Of a DNA stretch of 64,000 nucleotides, positions 9,628 through 18,307 are shown one piece after another. A program made the translations under genes and the position numbers. This stretch comes from an uncultured Bacteroidales bacterium. Lineage in GTDB: Bacteria; Bacteroidota; Bacteroidia; Bacteroidales; F082. Where the stretch lies: assembly GCA_946185535.1 (NCBI GenBank), contig CAMHJX010000013.1, positions 38,525 to 102,524 on the forward strand. The letters run 5' to 3'. The notes under the pieces were generated by a model that saw only the letters and a list, made by a program, of their open reading frames with translations, was not told the DNA's origin and made no database searches. Position 1 is the stretch's first letter, and each line of letters starts with the position of its first letter.

Positions 9628-10488
9628 ATGAAGAAAAATGTATTCTCATTGATGTTGTTGTGCTGCTTCGCCTTCGTGGGCGTGGCTAAGGCACAGGAAG
9701 GAATCAAAGTGACGGTCAACACTGACGTCAACGCAACGATTTCAGACCTGAGAGCTCCTATCGTACTGACCTATGCTCCCGAACCCATTACACCTGCCGG
9801 CTTCCTCTCCATCGGCATGGCCTTCCACTGGGGCTACATGTTCCCCGCTGAAATGATTGCCGAATACGACGGCAAGTATTTAACCCAGGTCGCCTACGTG
9901 GACTACACCAACTCCGCAGGCGAATACGAAGTGCACATCTGGCAAGGTGGCGACACGGCTCCCGCGACTGAAATCACTCGCCAAGCCTTCACAATCACAG
10001 GCACACTCAATAACATTGTCCCGCTTTATCTCGACCAACCTGTACTCATCGATGGATCACAGAACCTATGGGTGACCTTCTATCAAGACGGCTCGGTGCA
10101 ACAAGCCGCTTGCGTCATCACCGACATGGGCGACCCAAACAGTCGCTGGATTGGTGTTGATGGCTACGGCTGGATGGATATGGCTACGGTGCAAGGCGGT
10201 GCTGGCTACAGCTTTGCATTATGGGCCATCGCCGACGACTACGATATCATTGGCGAGTTCGACAGCAACGTGGCCGTGTATCCCAACCCCACCACGGGCA
10301 AAGTAAACGTGGCCGCCCCCGGCATGAACCACATCACTGTGTTCAATGCCATGGGCCAAATGGTGATGGACATGCCCGTCAGCACCAACAGCCAGGTCTT
10401 GGACATGAGCCAATACCAAGCGGGTGTCTACATGGTGCGCGTGGCCTCTGAGAAGGGCATCAGCACCAAACGCGTGACCGTGATGTAA
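9628..10488 (+). CDS. T9SS type A sorted protein, single-module paralogue of the giant adhesin
   Basis: 286 residues: a signal peptide ending about ...VAKAQ (residue 22), one beta-sandwich module (about 55-205) and a T9SS C-terminal domain (about 212-286, VYPNPTTGKVNV...GVYMVRV...KRVTVM). The module shares WG.MFPAE, VHIWQGG, QNLWVTFY and GDPNSRWIG with the three copies in the preceding giant protein, so it looks like a stand-alone version of that unit. Its terminator and upstream motif indicate its own transcript. Known for the family: such C-terminal domains direct secretion and surface attachment. The ligand is unknown. Confidence 0.85.
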   Translation: MKKNVFSLMLLCCFAFVGVAKAQEGIKVTVNTDVNATISDLRAPIVLTYAPEPITPAGFLSIGMAFHWGYMFPAEMIAEYDGKYLTQVAYVDYTNSAGEYEVHIWQGGDTAPATEITRQAFTITGTLNNIVPLYLDQPVLIDGSQNLWVTFYQDGSVQQAACVITDMGDPNSRWIGVDGYGWMDMATVQGGAGYSFALWAIADDYDIIGEFDSNVAVYPNPTTGKVNVAAPGMNHITVFNAMGQMVMDMPVSTNSQVLDMSQYQAGVYMVRVASEKGISTKRVTVM

Positions 10489-10509
10489 TTTTTATGGCTA
10501 ATGACAAAG

Positions 10510-10540
10510 AAAGGCGACCGCGAGGCCGCCTTTCTTGTTT
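10510..10540. terminator. bidirectional terminator between convergent genes
   Basis: AAAGGCGACC and GGCCGCCTTT pair (one mismatch) around GCGA. T-rich tracts follow on both strands, so it can serve the gene ending at 10488 and the minus-strand receptor gene ending at 10541. Confidence 0.8.
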
Positions 10541-13012
10541 TTAATACCCTTCTTCGGATTGTTCTTCGCCACCACCGTCATCACCGCCTTCGTCGCCACC
10601 CGGACGGTTGCGCTTGATGTTCTGCTGGTTGATGCGGTAGTTGAAGTTGAGCGAGAACGAACGGCGGTTCCAAGTGCTGGTGTTGTATTGCCAGAAACCG
10701 TCGCCCCACGACTCACCGCCCCAGCTGCGCGAGTTGAACAAGTCGCGTACGTTGAAGGTGATGGTGCCGTTGCCATTGAGGATTTCCTTGCTCACGGCGA
10801 GGTCGACCCACCAATTGCCCTTGCGCATACCTAAAGGCTCCTTGTGCGGACCCATGATGTGGGCTGTCAGCTGCAAGTCGAACCAGTTGCTGATCTTGAA
10901 CTTCGACACGGCACGGCCAAAGAGCATCCAAGTGGCATCGTCATAGACCTTGTCGTTAATGGTGCCTTTGAACTTGGAACGGAAGAAGTTGACGTTGCCG
11001 TTGAGGTTCCACCACTTGGTCATCTGGCCTTGGGCCACAGCCTCCACGCCGAAGTCGTCGGCCTTACCGAAGTTGATGGGCATGCTGTAGAATACGCCAT
11101 CGTCTTCGTAGGTGTAGTTGCGTATCATATTGGTGCCGTGGCGATAATAGGTCGTGAAGTTGAAGCTGGCTTTATCCCAGAAATGGATGTAACCCAACTC
11201 ATAGCTATCCATGTAGGTCGGCGTCAAGGCGGGATTACCCAAACGGATGTTGCGGTTGTCGTTGAACGAACGGAAGGGGCTCATCTGCCAAAAGCCCGGA
11301 CGACGGATACGGCGGGTGTAGCTCACCTGGAACTGGTTGAACTCGTTCACCGAATAGTTGATGTGTGCACTCGGGAAGAAGTCGAAATAAGGCTTACCGC
11401 CATTGATGGAGTCAGTGCCGTCATGGGCATAGCCTTTCAGGTTGGTCAAGATGTCGGTCATCTCGGCACGCAGACCCACTTGTCCCGACCAGCGGCCCCA
11501 TTCATTGCCGAGACTGGTGTACAAGGCGGCCACCTGTTCGCTGTATTCGTAGTCGTAACAATAGTTTTCCAATGGCTCCCAAATGCCGCCATTCTTCTGC
11601 CATACGCTGTCGTTGCTCAAAATATTGCGGTTGGTGTATTTGCCGCCAATCTCCCACTGCGCCTTGGTGCTGAAAGGATGCACATAGTCAATGCTGGCCT
11701 GGAGGTTGCGCATACGCTGGTCGTTGCCCGTCTTCTGATAGATGGTCCACAAAGCCTGTTGCGCGACAGCATTAGGATAAAGCGACTCATTGATGTCGGA
11801 ACCCGCGTTTTCGGTATTGGTGAAGAAACGCACATTGGCTTTCAGACTGCGGCCCTTGCGTTCAAAGGTCTTGTCGTAGTCCAAAGTAACCTCATACATG
11901 GGGTCATATTCCCAATAGTCCTCGGCGCGCACATCATACGAAGCAGAGTCCCAAAGCGGATACTCATCGGAATAACGCACCACAGGATGCGTCTCGAGCT
12001 TGCCGTAACGGTAGACGAATGCGGCACTCACAATGTCGCGGTCCGTGATATAGTAATCGGCGCCCACGCGAACATTGTGGCCCATACGGTTCATCCTACG
12101 TTCAGTGGTCTGGTCGGTGAGTTGGGTGAAAAGGGTGTCGCCATCGATGATATCGCTGAAACGTTTGGTCCTATTGACGCCGCCTCCAATATTGCGACGG
12201 TTATTGAAGCCATAGCTGCCGAAGAAGTTCCAACGTTTCAAACGGTAATTACCCGAAAGACTGGCACCATACATCCAAGGATAGCCCGTGCGAATATTGA
12301 CCGCGCCATTGAAACCCTGGCGTTTGTCCTTCTTTAAGATGATGTTGATAATGCCAGCAGAACCTTCCGCATCGTAACGCACCGAAGGGTTGGTGATGAC
12401 CTCAATGCGTTCGATCATGTCGCCCTGCAAGTTGCGCAAAGCATCTTGGGTGCTCATGCCCGAAAGGCCTGACTCCTTGCCGTCGATGAGGATACGCACG
12501 CCATCGTCGCCACGCAGGCTGACATTGCCTTCCACGTCAACCGACACGGCGGGGATGTTCTCCAGCACCTCGATGGCGTTGCCAGCAGTGTTGGCCACGT
12601 CCTTGCCCACGTTGAACACGTGCTTGTCCAAGGTCATCTCGTAGGTACTCTTCTCAGCCACCACGTTGACTTCATTCAGCATGCGACTGTCGGGCGAGAG
12701 GCTGATCTTGCCCACGTCGACCGTGCTTTTTGTACCATCAACGTTGACGGTTTTGTAGGAGGTGATAAAGCCCATATACTGCACCTCGAGCTCATAGCGC
12801 CCTTTCTCGAGTTCCATAATAAAATTTCCCGAGGGGTCAGTGACGCAGCCCGAAACAAATGTTTTATCAGGCAAAGTACAGGCGCGCACCGTGGCATATT
12901 CCATAGGCTGACCCGTAGAATTATCAAAAACGCGACCTTTAACAGTAATGGCGACAAAAGAGAATTGGGCGCAACATAGAAGCGCCAAAAAGAATAAGAT
13001 AGTTTTTTTCAT
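10541..13012 (-). CDS. outer-membrane beta-barrel receptor (TonB-dependent type) with carboxypeptidase-like N-domain
   Basis: 823 residues from the ATG at 13012. The frame stays open upstream and would overlap priA, but MKKTILFFLALLCC is a proper signal peptide and a -7 box lies just upstream, so the shorter start is chosen. Domains: signal peptide (1-21), carboxypeptidase regulatory-like domain (about 25-105), TonB plug-like domain (about 120-235, with VRILIDGKESG and IERIEVITNPS), then a beta-barrel typical of the outer-membrane beta-barrel family 3. The C-terminus is an unusual Gly/Asp/Glu-rich tail after NRPGGDEGG. Known for the family: uptake across the outer membrane; the substrate is unknown. 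No SusD-like partner is adjacent, so it is probably not a glycan-utilisation receptor. Confidence 0.85.
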   Translation of the reverse strand: MKKTILFFLALLCCAQFSFVAITVKGRVFDNSTGQPMEYATVRACTLPDKTFVSGCVTDPSGNFIMELEKGRYELEVQYMGFITSYKTVNVDGTKSTVDVGKISLSPDSRMLNEVNVVAEKSTYEMTLDKHVFNVGKDVANTAGNAIEVLENIPAVSVDVEGNVSLRGDDGVRILIDGKESGLSGMSTQDALRNLQGDMIERIEVITNPSVRYDAEGSAGIINIILKKDKRQGFNGAVNIRTGYPWMYGASLSGNYRLKRWNFFGSYGFNNRRNIGGGVNRTKRFSDIIDGDTLFTQLTDQTTERRMNRMGHNVRVGADYYITDRDIVSAAFVYRYGKLETHPVVRYSDEYPLWDSASYDVRAEDYWEYDPMYEVTLDYDKTFERKGRSLKANVRFFTNTENAGSDINESLYPNAVAQQALWTIYQKTGNDQRMRNLQASIDYVHPFSTKAQWEIGGKYTNRNILSNDSVWQKNGGIWEPLENYCYDYEYSEQVAALYTSLGNEWGRWSGQVGLRAEMTDILTNLKGYAHDGTDSINGGKPYFDFFPSAHINYSVNEFNQFQVSYTRRIRRPGFWQMSPFRSFNDNRNIRLGNPALTPTYMDSYELGYIHFWDKASFNFTTYYRHGTNMIRNYTYEDDGVFYSMPINFGKADDFGVEAVAQGQMTKWWNLNGNVNFFRSKFKGTINDKVYDDATWMLFGRAVSKFKISNWFDLQLTAHIMGPHKEPLGMRKGNWWVDLAVSKEILNGNGTITFNVRDLFNSRSWGGESWGDGFWQYNTSTWNRRSFSLNFNYRINQQNIKRNRPGGDEGGDDGGGEEQSEEGY

Positions 13013-13040
13013 AGTAATAATTCTGCTCGTTTTAAGGTTG

Positions 13041-13048
13041 CAAAAATA
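13041..13048 (-). promoter_or_regulatory. -7 box for the outer-membrane receptor gene
   Basis: On the minus strand this reads TATTTTTG, fitting the Bacteroidetes TAnnTTTG box, 28 bases ahead of the ATG at 13012. It supports that start over the longer open frame. Confidence 0.6.
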
Positions 13049-13187
13049 GGTCTTTTTGGGCAATACAGCGCTAAAAATGTTGCAGAAAATGAGCATCTTC
13101 AATTTTGCTGACCGATACGACACAGCCATAGATGCCCGCAGACGCACATGCCAGCGTTGGCATGACATGGCTGCTGCAATGACAGCC

Positions 13188-15671
13188 CTACATCGGATCC
13201 ACATCAATCTGCACCTGGACCGCCTTATACTCGGAATTCTGTTGGAACAAACGAATCTGCTGTGCAATCAACTCCTTCACCTTTTGGGTATTGTAGTCCC
13301 GCCTAAACTTCACCATCATCTGCTTGATATACAGATTCTTGACTCTTGAAACCACGGGGTATTCCGGCCCAAGCAGATCCTGCTTGAAAATGGGGCGCAG
13401 CATCCTAGCCAATTCGGCCGCTGCGGGGTTGAGCTTTTGGTAGTCCTTGTGCTTCAATCGGATAAGGATGAGACGGTAGAACGGCGGATAGCCAAACTGT
13501 CGGCGAATAACCATTTGTTTCTCGTAAAGCCCACGGAAGTCGTTGCGTAACACATCCTGTAAAACGGGATGCGCAGGCTCGTAGGTCTGGATAACGACCT
13601 TGCCTTGTTTGCCTTTGCGGCCTGCGCGGCCCGCCACCTGAGCCATCAGCTGGAAGCTGCGCTCGTGGGCACGAAAATCAGGGAAGGAAAGCATATTGTC
13701 GGCGTTGAGGATGCCCACCACTTTCACCGAGTCGAAATCCAAGCCCTTGGTGACCATCTGGGTGCCCACGAGGATGTTGGTTTCATGGTCCTGGAAAGCC
13801 TCAAGGATGCTCTGGTAGTCGTTTTTCGAGCGGGTGGTATCGAGGTCGAGACGCGCCACCTTGGCCTCGGGCATGACAAGACTCAAGTCTTCTTCGATTT
13901 TCTCCGTGCCAAAACCATGCATTCGGATATTGGTGCTGTGACAAACGGGACACTCCGTCGGCACGCTGGCTGTATAGCCACAGTAATGGCAGCGCAACAC
14001 GTTTTGGCTCTTGTGGTAAATGAGGCTCACATCACAATTGATACACTGCGGCACATAATGGCATTCATCGCATTCCAAACGCAGCGAGAAACCGCGCCGA
14101 TTCTGGAACAAGATGGTCTGGTTATGCTCGTCCAAGGTCTCTTTCATCGCATCAAGAAGCGTACTACCAAAGTCGGCTTTCATCGTCTTGCGCCGTCGCT
14201 CCACGCGCATGTCGCTGAGGATGATTTCAGGCATCTGCACGCCCCCAAAACGCTCGGTGATTTCCACGAGATGATAACGGCCATTCAAGGCGTTGAAGTA
14301 ACTCTCGTATGACGGAGTGGCTGACCCCAATACGATGTTAGCCTGATGCATGGCAGCCAACACAATGGCGGCATCGCGGGCATTGTAGCGCGGTGCAGGG
14401 TCGATTTGCTTGAAGCTGCTGTCATGCTCCTCATCCACGATGATGAGGCCAATGTCAGAGTAAGGCAAAAAGATGGCCGAGCGCGAACCAATAATAATTT
14501 GATGTTTAGGCGATTGCGTCTGACCAAAATCACGTACTTGCTCCCAAACTTCAACCCGCTCATTGTTGCCATAACGAGAATGATACACACCCAGCCTGTC
14601 GCCAAAATACTCTTTCAGACGGTTGATGATTTGTGCCGTAAGTGCAATTTCTGGCAAGAGATACAAGACCTGCTTGCCTTGATCGATGGCTTCCTTGATC
14701 AACTTGATATAAATAGCCGTCTTGCCGCTTGAGGTCACGCCATGAAGCAGCACAGGCTTCTTCTCACCAAAACCCGCCTTAATGCCATTGTAGGCCCTCT
14801 GTTGGGCTTCTGTAAACTGAATGCTGTCCACATCAGTCTGCACCTTAAACTCTTTTAGACGGCTCACCTTTCGCTCATAGACCTCAAAAACACCTTTCTC
14901 AGCCATGCTTTTCAGTATCGAGGAAGTGGCATTAGCTTTTTCCAGCAAAGCCTTGGCCATAATATCGTTATCGGCATCACCGCCAAGGGTGATGAAGGCA
15001 AGCAATACCTCAAGTTGCTTGTAGGCACGCTTGGTGAGGTTGTCCATCAGGTCATGGAGTTTCGCCTCATCGCGGTAAGCAGCCGCAAGCCGCACAAAAC
15101 GCTCGTATTTGGCCTTGTATTTCTCATTCAGCTCCTCTTCCATCACGAGGATGCCTTTCTCCATCATCGAATGGATGAGGGGCATCACCTTCTTGAAACC
15201 GATGATCTTGCTCACCTCGCTGATGGCAATTTTCGGCTTGATTTGCAAGGCTTCGACAATAAGGTACTCGAAGTCGTTCAAGGCTACCGAATCGAGGACA
15301 TAGTCGGGCGACAAGGCCACGGTGGTCTCGCTGCTCAGCTTCAATGCCGAGGGCAAAGCAGCCTGCATCACCTCGCCGAGATGACACATATAATAGGTCT
15401 TCACCCAGTCCCAAAACTTCAGCTGTCTCTCGTTGACAATCGGCTGGTCATCTAACAAATCCATCAGGAATTTGACTTCGACCGAAGGGACTTTATCGGT
15501 CAATCCAACAATCAACCCCGACATGATTTTGGTCTTGCCGAACTGCACCACCGCCCGTTGGCCTACATGCACTTGGTCGTTCAAGGCGAAAGGCACACGA
15601 TAGGTGAAGGTGCTCGGAACTGGAATCGGTAGTAAGATTTCAGCAAAGAGGGTGATACGGGAGTCGCTCAT
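13188..15671 (-). CDS. priA: primosomal protein N' (PriA), replication-restart helicase
   Basis: 827 residues. The N-terminal PriA DNA-binding domain (ILLPIPVPSTFTYRVP) is followed by a superfamily 2 helicase with Walker A LLHGVTSSGKTAIY and Walker B DEEH. A zinc-binding insertion has paired cysteines (CDECH, CINC, CHYCG, CPVCH) and the C-terminal helicase motifs include QVAGRAGR. PriA reloads the replicative helicase at stalled or repaired forks in the cytoplasm. Length and motif order are normal. It stands apart from its neighbours, with a 195-base repeat-rich gap upstream. Confidence 0.95.
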   Translation of the reverse strand: MSDSRITLFAEILLPIPVPSTFTYRVPFALNDQVHVGQRAVVQFGKTKIMSGLIVGLTDKVPSVEVKFLMDLLDDQPIVNERQLKFWDWVKTYYMCHLGEVMQAALPSALKLSSETTVALSPDYVLDSVALNDFEYLIVEALQIKPKIAISEVSKIIGFKKVMPLIHSMMEKGILVMEEELNEKYKAKYERFVRLAAAYRDEAKLHDLMDNLTKRAYKQLEVLLAFITLGGDADNDIMAKALLEKANATSSILKSMAEKGVFEVYERKVSRLKEFKVQTDVDSIQFTEAQQRAYNGIKAGFGEKKPVLLHGVTSSGKTAIYIKLIKEAIDQGKQVLYLLPEIALTAQIINRLKEYFGDRLGVYHSRYGNNERVEVWEQVRDFGQTQSPKHQIIIGSRSAIFLPYSDIGLIIVDEEHDSSFKQIDPAPRYNARDAAIVLAAMHQANIVLGSATPSYESYFNALNGRYHLVEITERFGGVQMPEIILSDMRVERRRKTMKADFGSTLLDAMKETLDEHNQTILFQNRRGFSLRLECDECHYVPQCINCDVSLIYHKSQNVLRCHYCGYTASVPTECPVCHSTNIRMHGFGTEKIEEDLSLVMPEAKVARLDLDTTRSKNDYQSILEAFQDHETNILVGTQMVTKGLDFDSVKVVGILNADNMLSFPDFRAHERSFQLMAQVAGRAGRKGKQGKVVIQTYEPAHPVLQDVLRNDFRGLYEKQMVIRRQFGYPPFYRLILIRLKHKDYQKLNPAAAELARMLRPIFKQDLLGPEYPVVSRVKNLYIKQMMVKFRRDYNTQKVKELIAQQIRLFQQNSEYKAVQVQIDVDPM

Positions 15672-15687
15672 GGGAAGTTGTTTTTAG

Positions 15688-15843
15688 CACGCAGAACACA
15701 CAGAATTTCGGGAATCGCTCATATGAAATAGTTTTTTTCACGCAAAACTATTATGGCACGCAGAATGCGCAGAATAATATGAATCGCAAAGCGACGCAAA
15801 GTTTGCGTCCGACAGGTTCTGCGAATTCTGCGAGTTCTGCGTG
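15688..15843. repeat. intergenic inverted and degenerate CGCAGAA repeats
   Basis: CACGCAGAAC at 15688-15697 is mirrored by GTTCTGCGTG at 15834-15843. Between them are further CGCAGAAT and TTCTGCGA units and a tight hairpin GACGCAAA-G-TTTGCGTC at 15793-15809. The function is unknown; it may be a decayed repetitive element or a folded 3' region of the Plug transcript. Confidence 0.5.
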
Positions 15844-15866
15844 AGACAATTCATAAAAAAACATTT

Positions 15867-17138
15867 TCAATGTGAATTCACCGTGGAATAACCTACCAGC
15901 TCATCATAGCCCTTGAGAGCGTTGTAAAAATAGAAATACAGCTTGTAGACGTTATTGGTTTCCCAGTGGTTACCCGCCGTCATGTCGGTCATGATTTCGT
16001 GGGTCTGGTGGTCGAGGGTAACGAACATGAAGTTGTAGTAGCCTTGTTTGAGTACCATCGAACAGGTGTAGCCGCGCAGACGGTAGTCGTAGGTCATCTT
16101 GTTGCTCTCATTGAAGCACCAGTCGTTGAGCGCTCCCATGATATAAATGTCCTCGTGGGTCAGCGGTGCCTCACTCTTGTAGAAGAAGTTGACGCGGCAA
16201 TAGTCGGCCTCGGTTGAGTTATCGAGGTTCTCGTTCTCCACATAAACAAATTTCTCGCCGTGGATGTCCTCGTAGGAAGTGTAGGCCAACCGTGCCCGCG
16301 ACTCACAAGTGGCGATGTCGATTTCAAAACACTCGTCAGTCTGGCGAATGTGGGCCAAGTTTTCCGATTGGAAATAGAAGTTGCTCGTATTGAAACGTCT
16401 GTATTGGTTGGCTGCCTCAAAAACCGTCTGAGGATGATGCTCAAAGGAGATATAATCGGGATAAACATAGGTAGGTTTCAAACCCTCAGCGGCATTGTCC
16501 CAACGACCATTTTGTCGGATGGTCAGGAAGCTGTACTGCTGCGTGTTGCCCGTCAAATAGTTGTTCATGTTCACCTTGACATTGAGTTGCTGGTGCGTAT
16601 CGGTGTAGTTGAGGTCGTCGGGATAACGCGGCACGGTGGCACCCACATGGGCTTTCTCGTCAACCACCATGAAACGACGCGTCAGATACAAATCGTTCAA
16701 ATCGTCGCCATATACGATAAGCAGATAGTTGCCAGAGATAAGCGGCACCATGTCCTCCCTTGGAAAGGTGAGGTGGTAGTTGACATATTCTATCAAGGTG
16801 TTGCGCGAAAAAGCATAGTCGTCCAAACGATCCGATTCGAAGCCCGAGGCATACTGGATGCGTTGGATATCGGTAGGCTGCCAATCGTGGCTGCAATGGA
16901 TGAAGGTGTAGTTGAGCACCTCGCCTTGCCCGTCAATAATGTCGAACGAAAGGGTCAAACGGCCCATCATATCGTCTAGAGGGATGATGGGGTCGTTCAG
17001 TTGGTTGTCGTCAGCATAAAGCAATACAGTCTGTATTTCTGGCTTGTAATTGAGGTTGCCACAAGGCAGGTCGAAATCCTGGGCAAACATACCTGTCATT
17101 ACACAAAGCGCCAATAGTAACAAGGTGATTCTTTTCAT
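15867..17138 (-). CDS. type IX secretion system Plug protein (DUF5103 family)
   Basis: 423 residues with a signal peptide (MKRITLLLLALCVMTGMFAQ). The N-terminal half carries the family pattern FDIIDGQGEVLNYTFIHCSHDWQ...GFESDRLDDY, and the C-terminal part the Y..MGALNDWC region. Known for the family: these proteins close the SprA translocon of the T9SS on the periplasmic side when no PorV-cargo complex is present. Its presence fits the several T9SS cargo genes in this window. It has its own -7 box at 17155-17162 and stands outside any T9SS cluster here. The family assignment is confident; the exact role rests on homology. Confidence 0.85.
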   Translation of the reverse strand: MKRITLLLLALCVMTGMFAQDFDLPCGNLNYKPEIQTVLLYADDNQLNDPIIPLDDMMGRLTLSFDIIDGQGEVLNYTFIHCSHDWQPTDIQRIQYASGFESDRLDDYAFSRNTLIEYVNYHLTFPREDMVPLISGNYLLIVYGDDLNDLYLTRRFMVVDEKAHVGATVPRYPDDLNYTDTHQQLNVKVNMNNYLTGNTQQYSFLTIRQNGRWDNAAEGLKPTYVYPDYISFEHHPQTVFEAANQYRRFNTSNFYFQSENLAHIRQTDECFEIDIATCESRARLAYTSYEDIHGEKFVYVENENLDNSTEADYCRVNFFYKSEAPLTHEDIYIMGALNDWCFNESNKMTYDYRLRGYTCSMVLKQGYYNFMFVTLDHQTHEIMTDMTAGNHWETNNVYKLYFYFYNALKGYDELVGYSTVNSH

Positions 17139-17154
17139 TGGTCAATAATTTCGG

Positions 17155-17162
17155 CAAAGATA
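17155..17162 (-). promoter_or_regulatory. -7 box for the T9SS Plug gene
   Basis: Minus-strand TATCTTTG, 16 bases ahead of the ATG at 17138, a typical Bacteroidetes -7 box. Confidence 0.65.
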
Positions 17163-17180
17163 ACAAAAAAACAATGTATA

Positions 17181-17308
17181 GATTCCCTTTCGGGAATGGA
17201 GCGCCGAAGTATGGCCAACAAGCGGCGGCCTGCAGAGCCTACAAACCGTAAGCGCTACAAGCCGCCGCATTAAACTAATTTGATAACTCCATTCCCCAAA
17301 GGGGAATC
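17181..17308. repeat. 128-bp element with imperfect terminal inverted repeats
   Basis: The 21-base left end (17181-17201) is matched by the complement of 17287-17308 with one substitution and one indel. Each end is also a small hairpin by itself (ATTCCC/GGGAAT type). The interior has a second inverted pair, GGCGGC against GCCGCC. No target-site duplication is evident. It resembles a small non-autonomous or REP-like element. Confidence 0.55.
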
Positions 17309-17311
17309 TCC

Positions 17312-17704
17312 TTAAAGATTCTCCACAATACGCTTCTGCACCTCGCGGAACTCCTCTTCGCTCATATGCACATGTTCTTTCTTGAAGTCCATATCGCCTT
17401 CCTGGGAGATGGGAATGAGATGGATATGCGCATGAGGCACTTCCAAGCCGATGACGGCCACGCCGATGCGCTTGCAGGGCACAGCTTTCTCGATGGCTTT
17501 GGCCACTTTTTTTGCAAAGACCATCATGGCAGCGATTTCATCGTCTTCAAGGTTGAAGATGTAGTCATCCTCACGCTTGGGAATCACCAAAGTATGGCCC
17601 ACGGCAACGGGATTAATATCCATGAATGCGAAGAAACGTTCATCCTCGGCAATCTTATAGCAAGGGATTTCCCCTTTCACGATTCTTGAGAAAATAGTAG
17701 CCAT
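17312..17704 (-). CDS. HIT family nucleotide hydrolase
   Basis: 130 residues with the histidine triad HAHIHLIPI (about 95-103) and the N-terminal HIT pattern PCYKIAEDERFFAFMDINP...GHTLVIPK. HIT proteins hydrolyse or transfer nucleoside phosphoramidates and dinucleotides in the cytoplasm; the exact substrate cannot be told. It lies 11 bases downstream of greA on the same strand and is surely co-transcribed, an arrangement common in Bacteroidetes. Confidence 0.93.
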   Translation of the reverse strand: MATIFSRIVKGEIPCYKIAEDERFFAFMDINPVAVGHTLVIPKREDDYIFNLEDDEIAAMMVFAKKVAKAIEKAVPCKRIGVAVIGLEVPHAHIHLIPISQEGDMDFKKEHVHMSEEEFREVQKRIVENL

Positions 17705-17715
17705 GACTTGAGGTT

Positions 17716-18189
17716 TTAACGGGTAATTTCTATGACTTCGAACTGCACTTTGCCGGCAGGCACCTGAATCTCGGCAATGTCGCCCACCTGCTTGCCCAAC
17801 AGGCCTTGACCTATGGGCGAGTTGATAGAGAGCTTGCCTTCCTTGAAATTGGCCTCCTTCTCAGGCACGATGGCGTAAGTCATCATCATGCCCGACTTGG
17901 TGTTTTTGATCTTCACAGTCGAATAGAGCAGCACTTTCGAGTTGTCCATCTTCGACTCATCGAGGATACGGGCATTGAAAATGAGGTCTTGCAGTTCGGC
18001 GATTTTGGCTTCAAGCAGGCCTTGAGCCTCTTTCGCAGCATCATATTCGGCATTTTCAGAGAGGTCGCCTTTGTCGCGTGCTTCCTGAATGGCTTGCACG
18101 ATGCGTGGACGTTCGCGAAGAATCAGGTCGTCAAGTTCGTCCTTCAGTTTTTGTAACCCTTCTGGGGTAAAGTATTTGATTTCTGACAT
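17716..18189 (-). CDS. greA: transcription elongation factor GreA
   Basis: 157 residues. The N-terminal coiled coil begins YFTPEGLQKLKDELDDL and includes ARDKGDLSENAEYDAAKEAQG, whose acidic tip stimulates RNA-polymerase cleavage of backtracked RNA. The C-terminal FKBP-like domain has SPIGQGLLGKQVGDIAEIQVPAG. Length and sequence are typical. First gene of a greA-HIT operon. A -7 box 84 bases upstream and a terminator-like hairpin in between suggest leader attenuation. Confidence 0.95.
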   Translation of the reverse strand: MSEIKYFTPEGLQKLKDELDDLILRERPRIVQAIQEARDKGDLSENAEYDAAKEAQGLLEAKIAELQDLIFNARILDESKMDNSKVLLYSTVKIKNTKSGMMMTYAIVPEKEANFKEGKLSINSPIGQGLLGKQVGDIAEIQVPAGKVQFEVIEITR

Positions 18190-18223
18190 AGTAATTATGT
18201 TTATTTATTTCGTTGCAGGTTGC

Positions 18224-18253
18224 AAAAAAGAGACCCTTACCGAAATAAGGGTC
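18224..18253 (-). terminator. terminator-like hairpin in the greA leader
   Basis: On the minus strand GACCCTTA pairs with TAAGGGTC around TTTCGG and is followed by a run of T. It lies between the only clear -7 box (18273-18280) and greA. It may end the PorV-like operon, attenuate greA, or both. Confidence 0.65.
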
Positions 18254-18272
18254 TTCTTTTGGTTTGCGACTG

Positions 18273-18280
18273 CAAAGATA
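18273..18280 (-). promoter_or_regulatory. -7 box upstream of greA
   Basis: Minus-strand TATCTTTG, 28 bases after the stop codon of the PorV-like gene and upstream of the leader hairpin. No second -7 box is seen between the hairpin and greA. Confidence 0.55.
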
Positions 18281-18307
18281 CAAATTATTTCTAAACTGAT
18301 ACCAGTT

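Noticed and set aside
10844-12337. 497-codon plus-strand frame across the outer-membrane receptor gene
   Set aside because: Antisense to a clear receptor with plug and barrel motifs; it has no start signal and no recognisable domain.
13013-13267. Upstream extension of the outer-membrane receptor frame
   Set aside because: It would overlap priA and place basic residues before a perfect signal peptide; a -7 box lies inside the extension.
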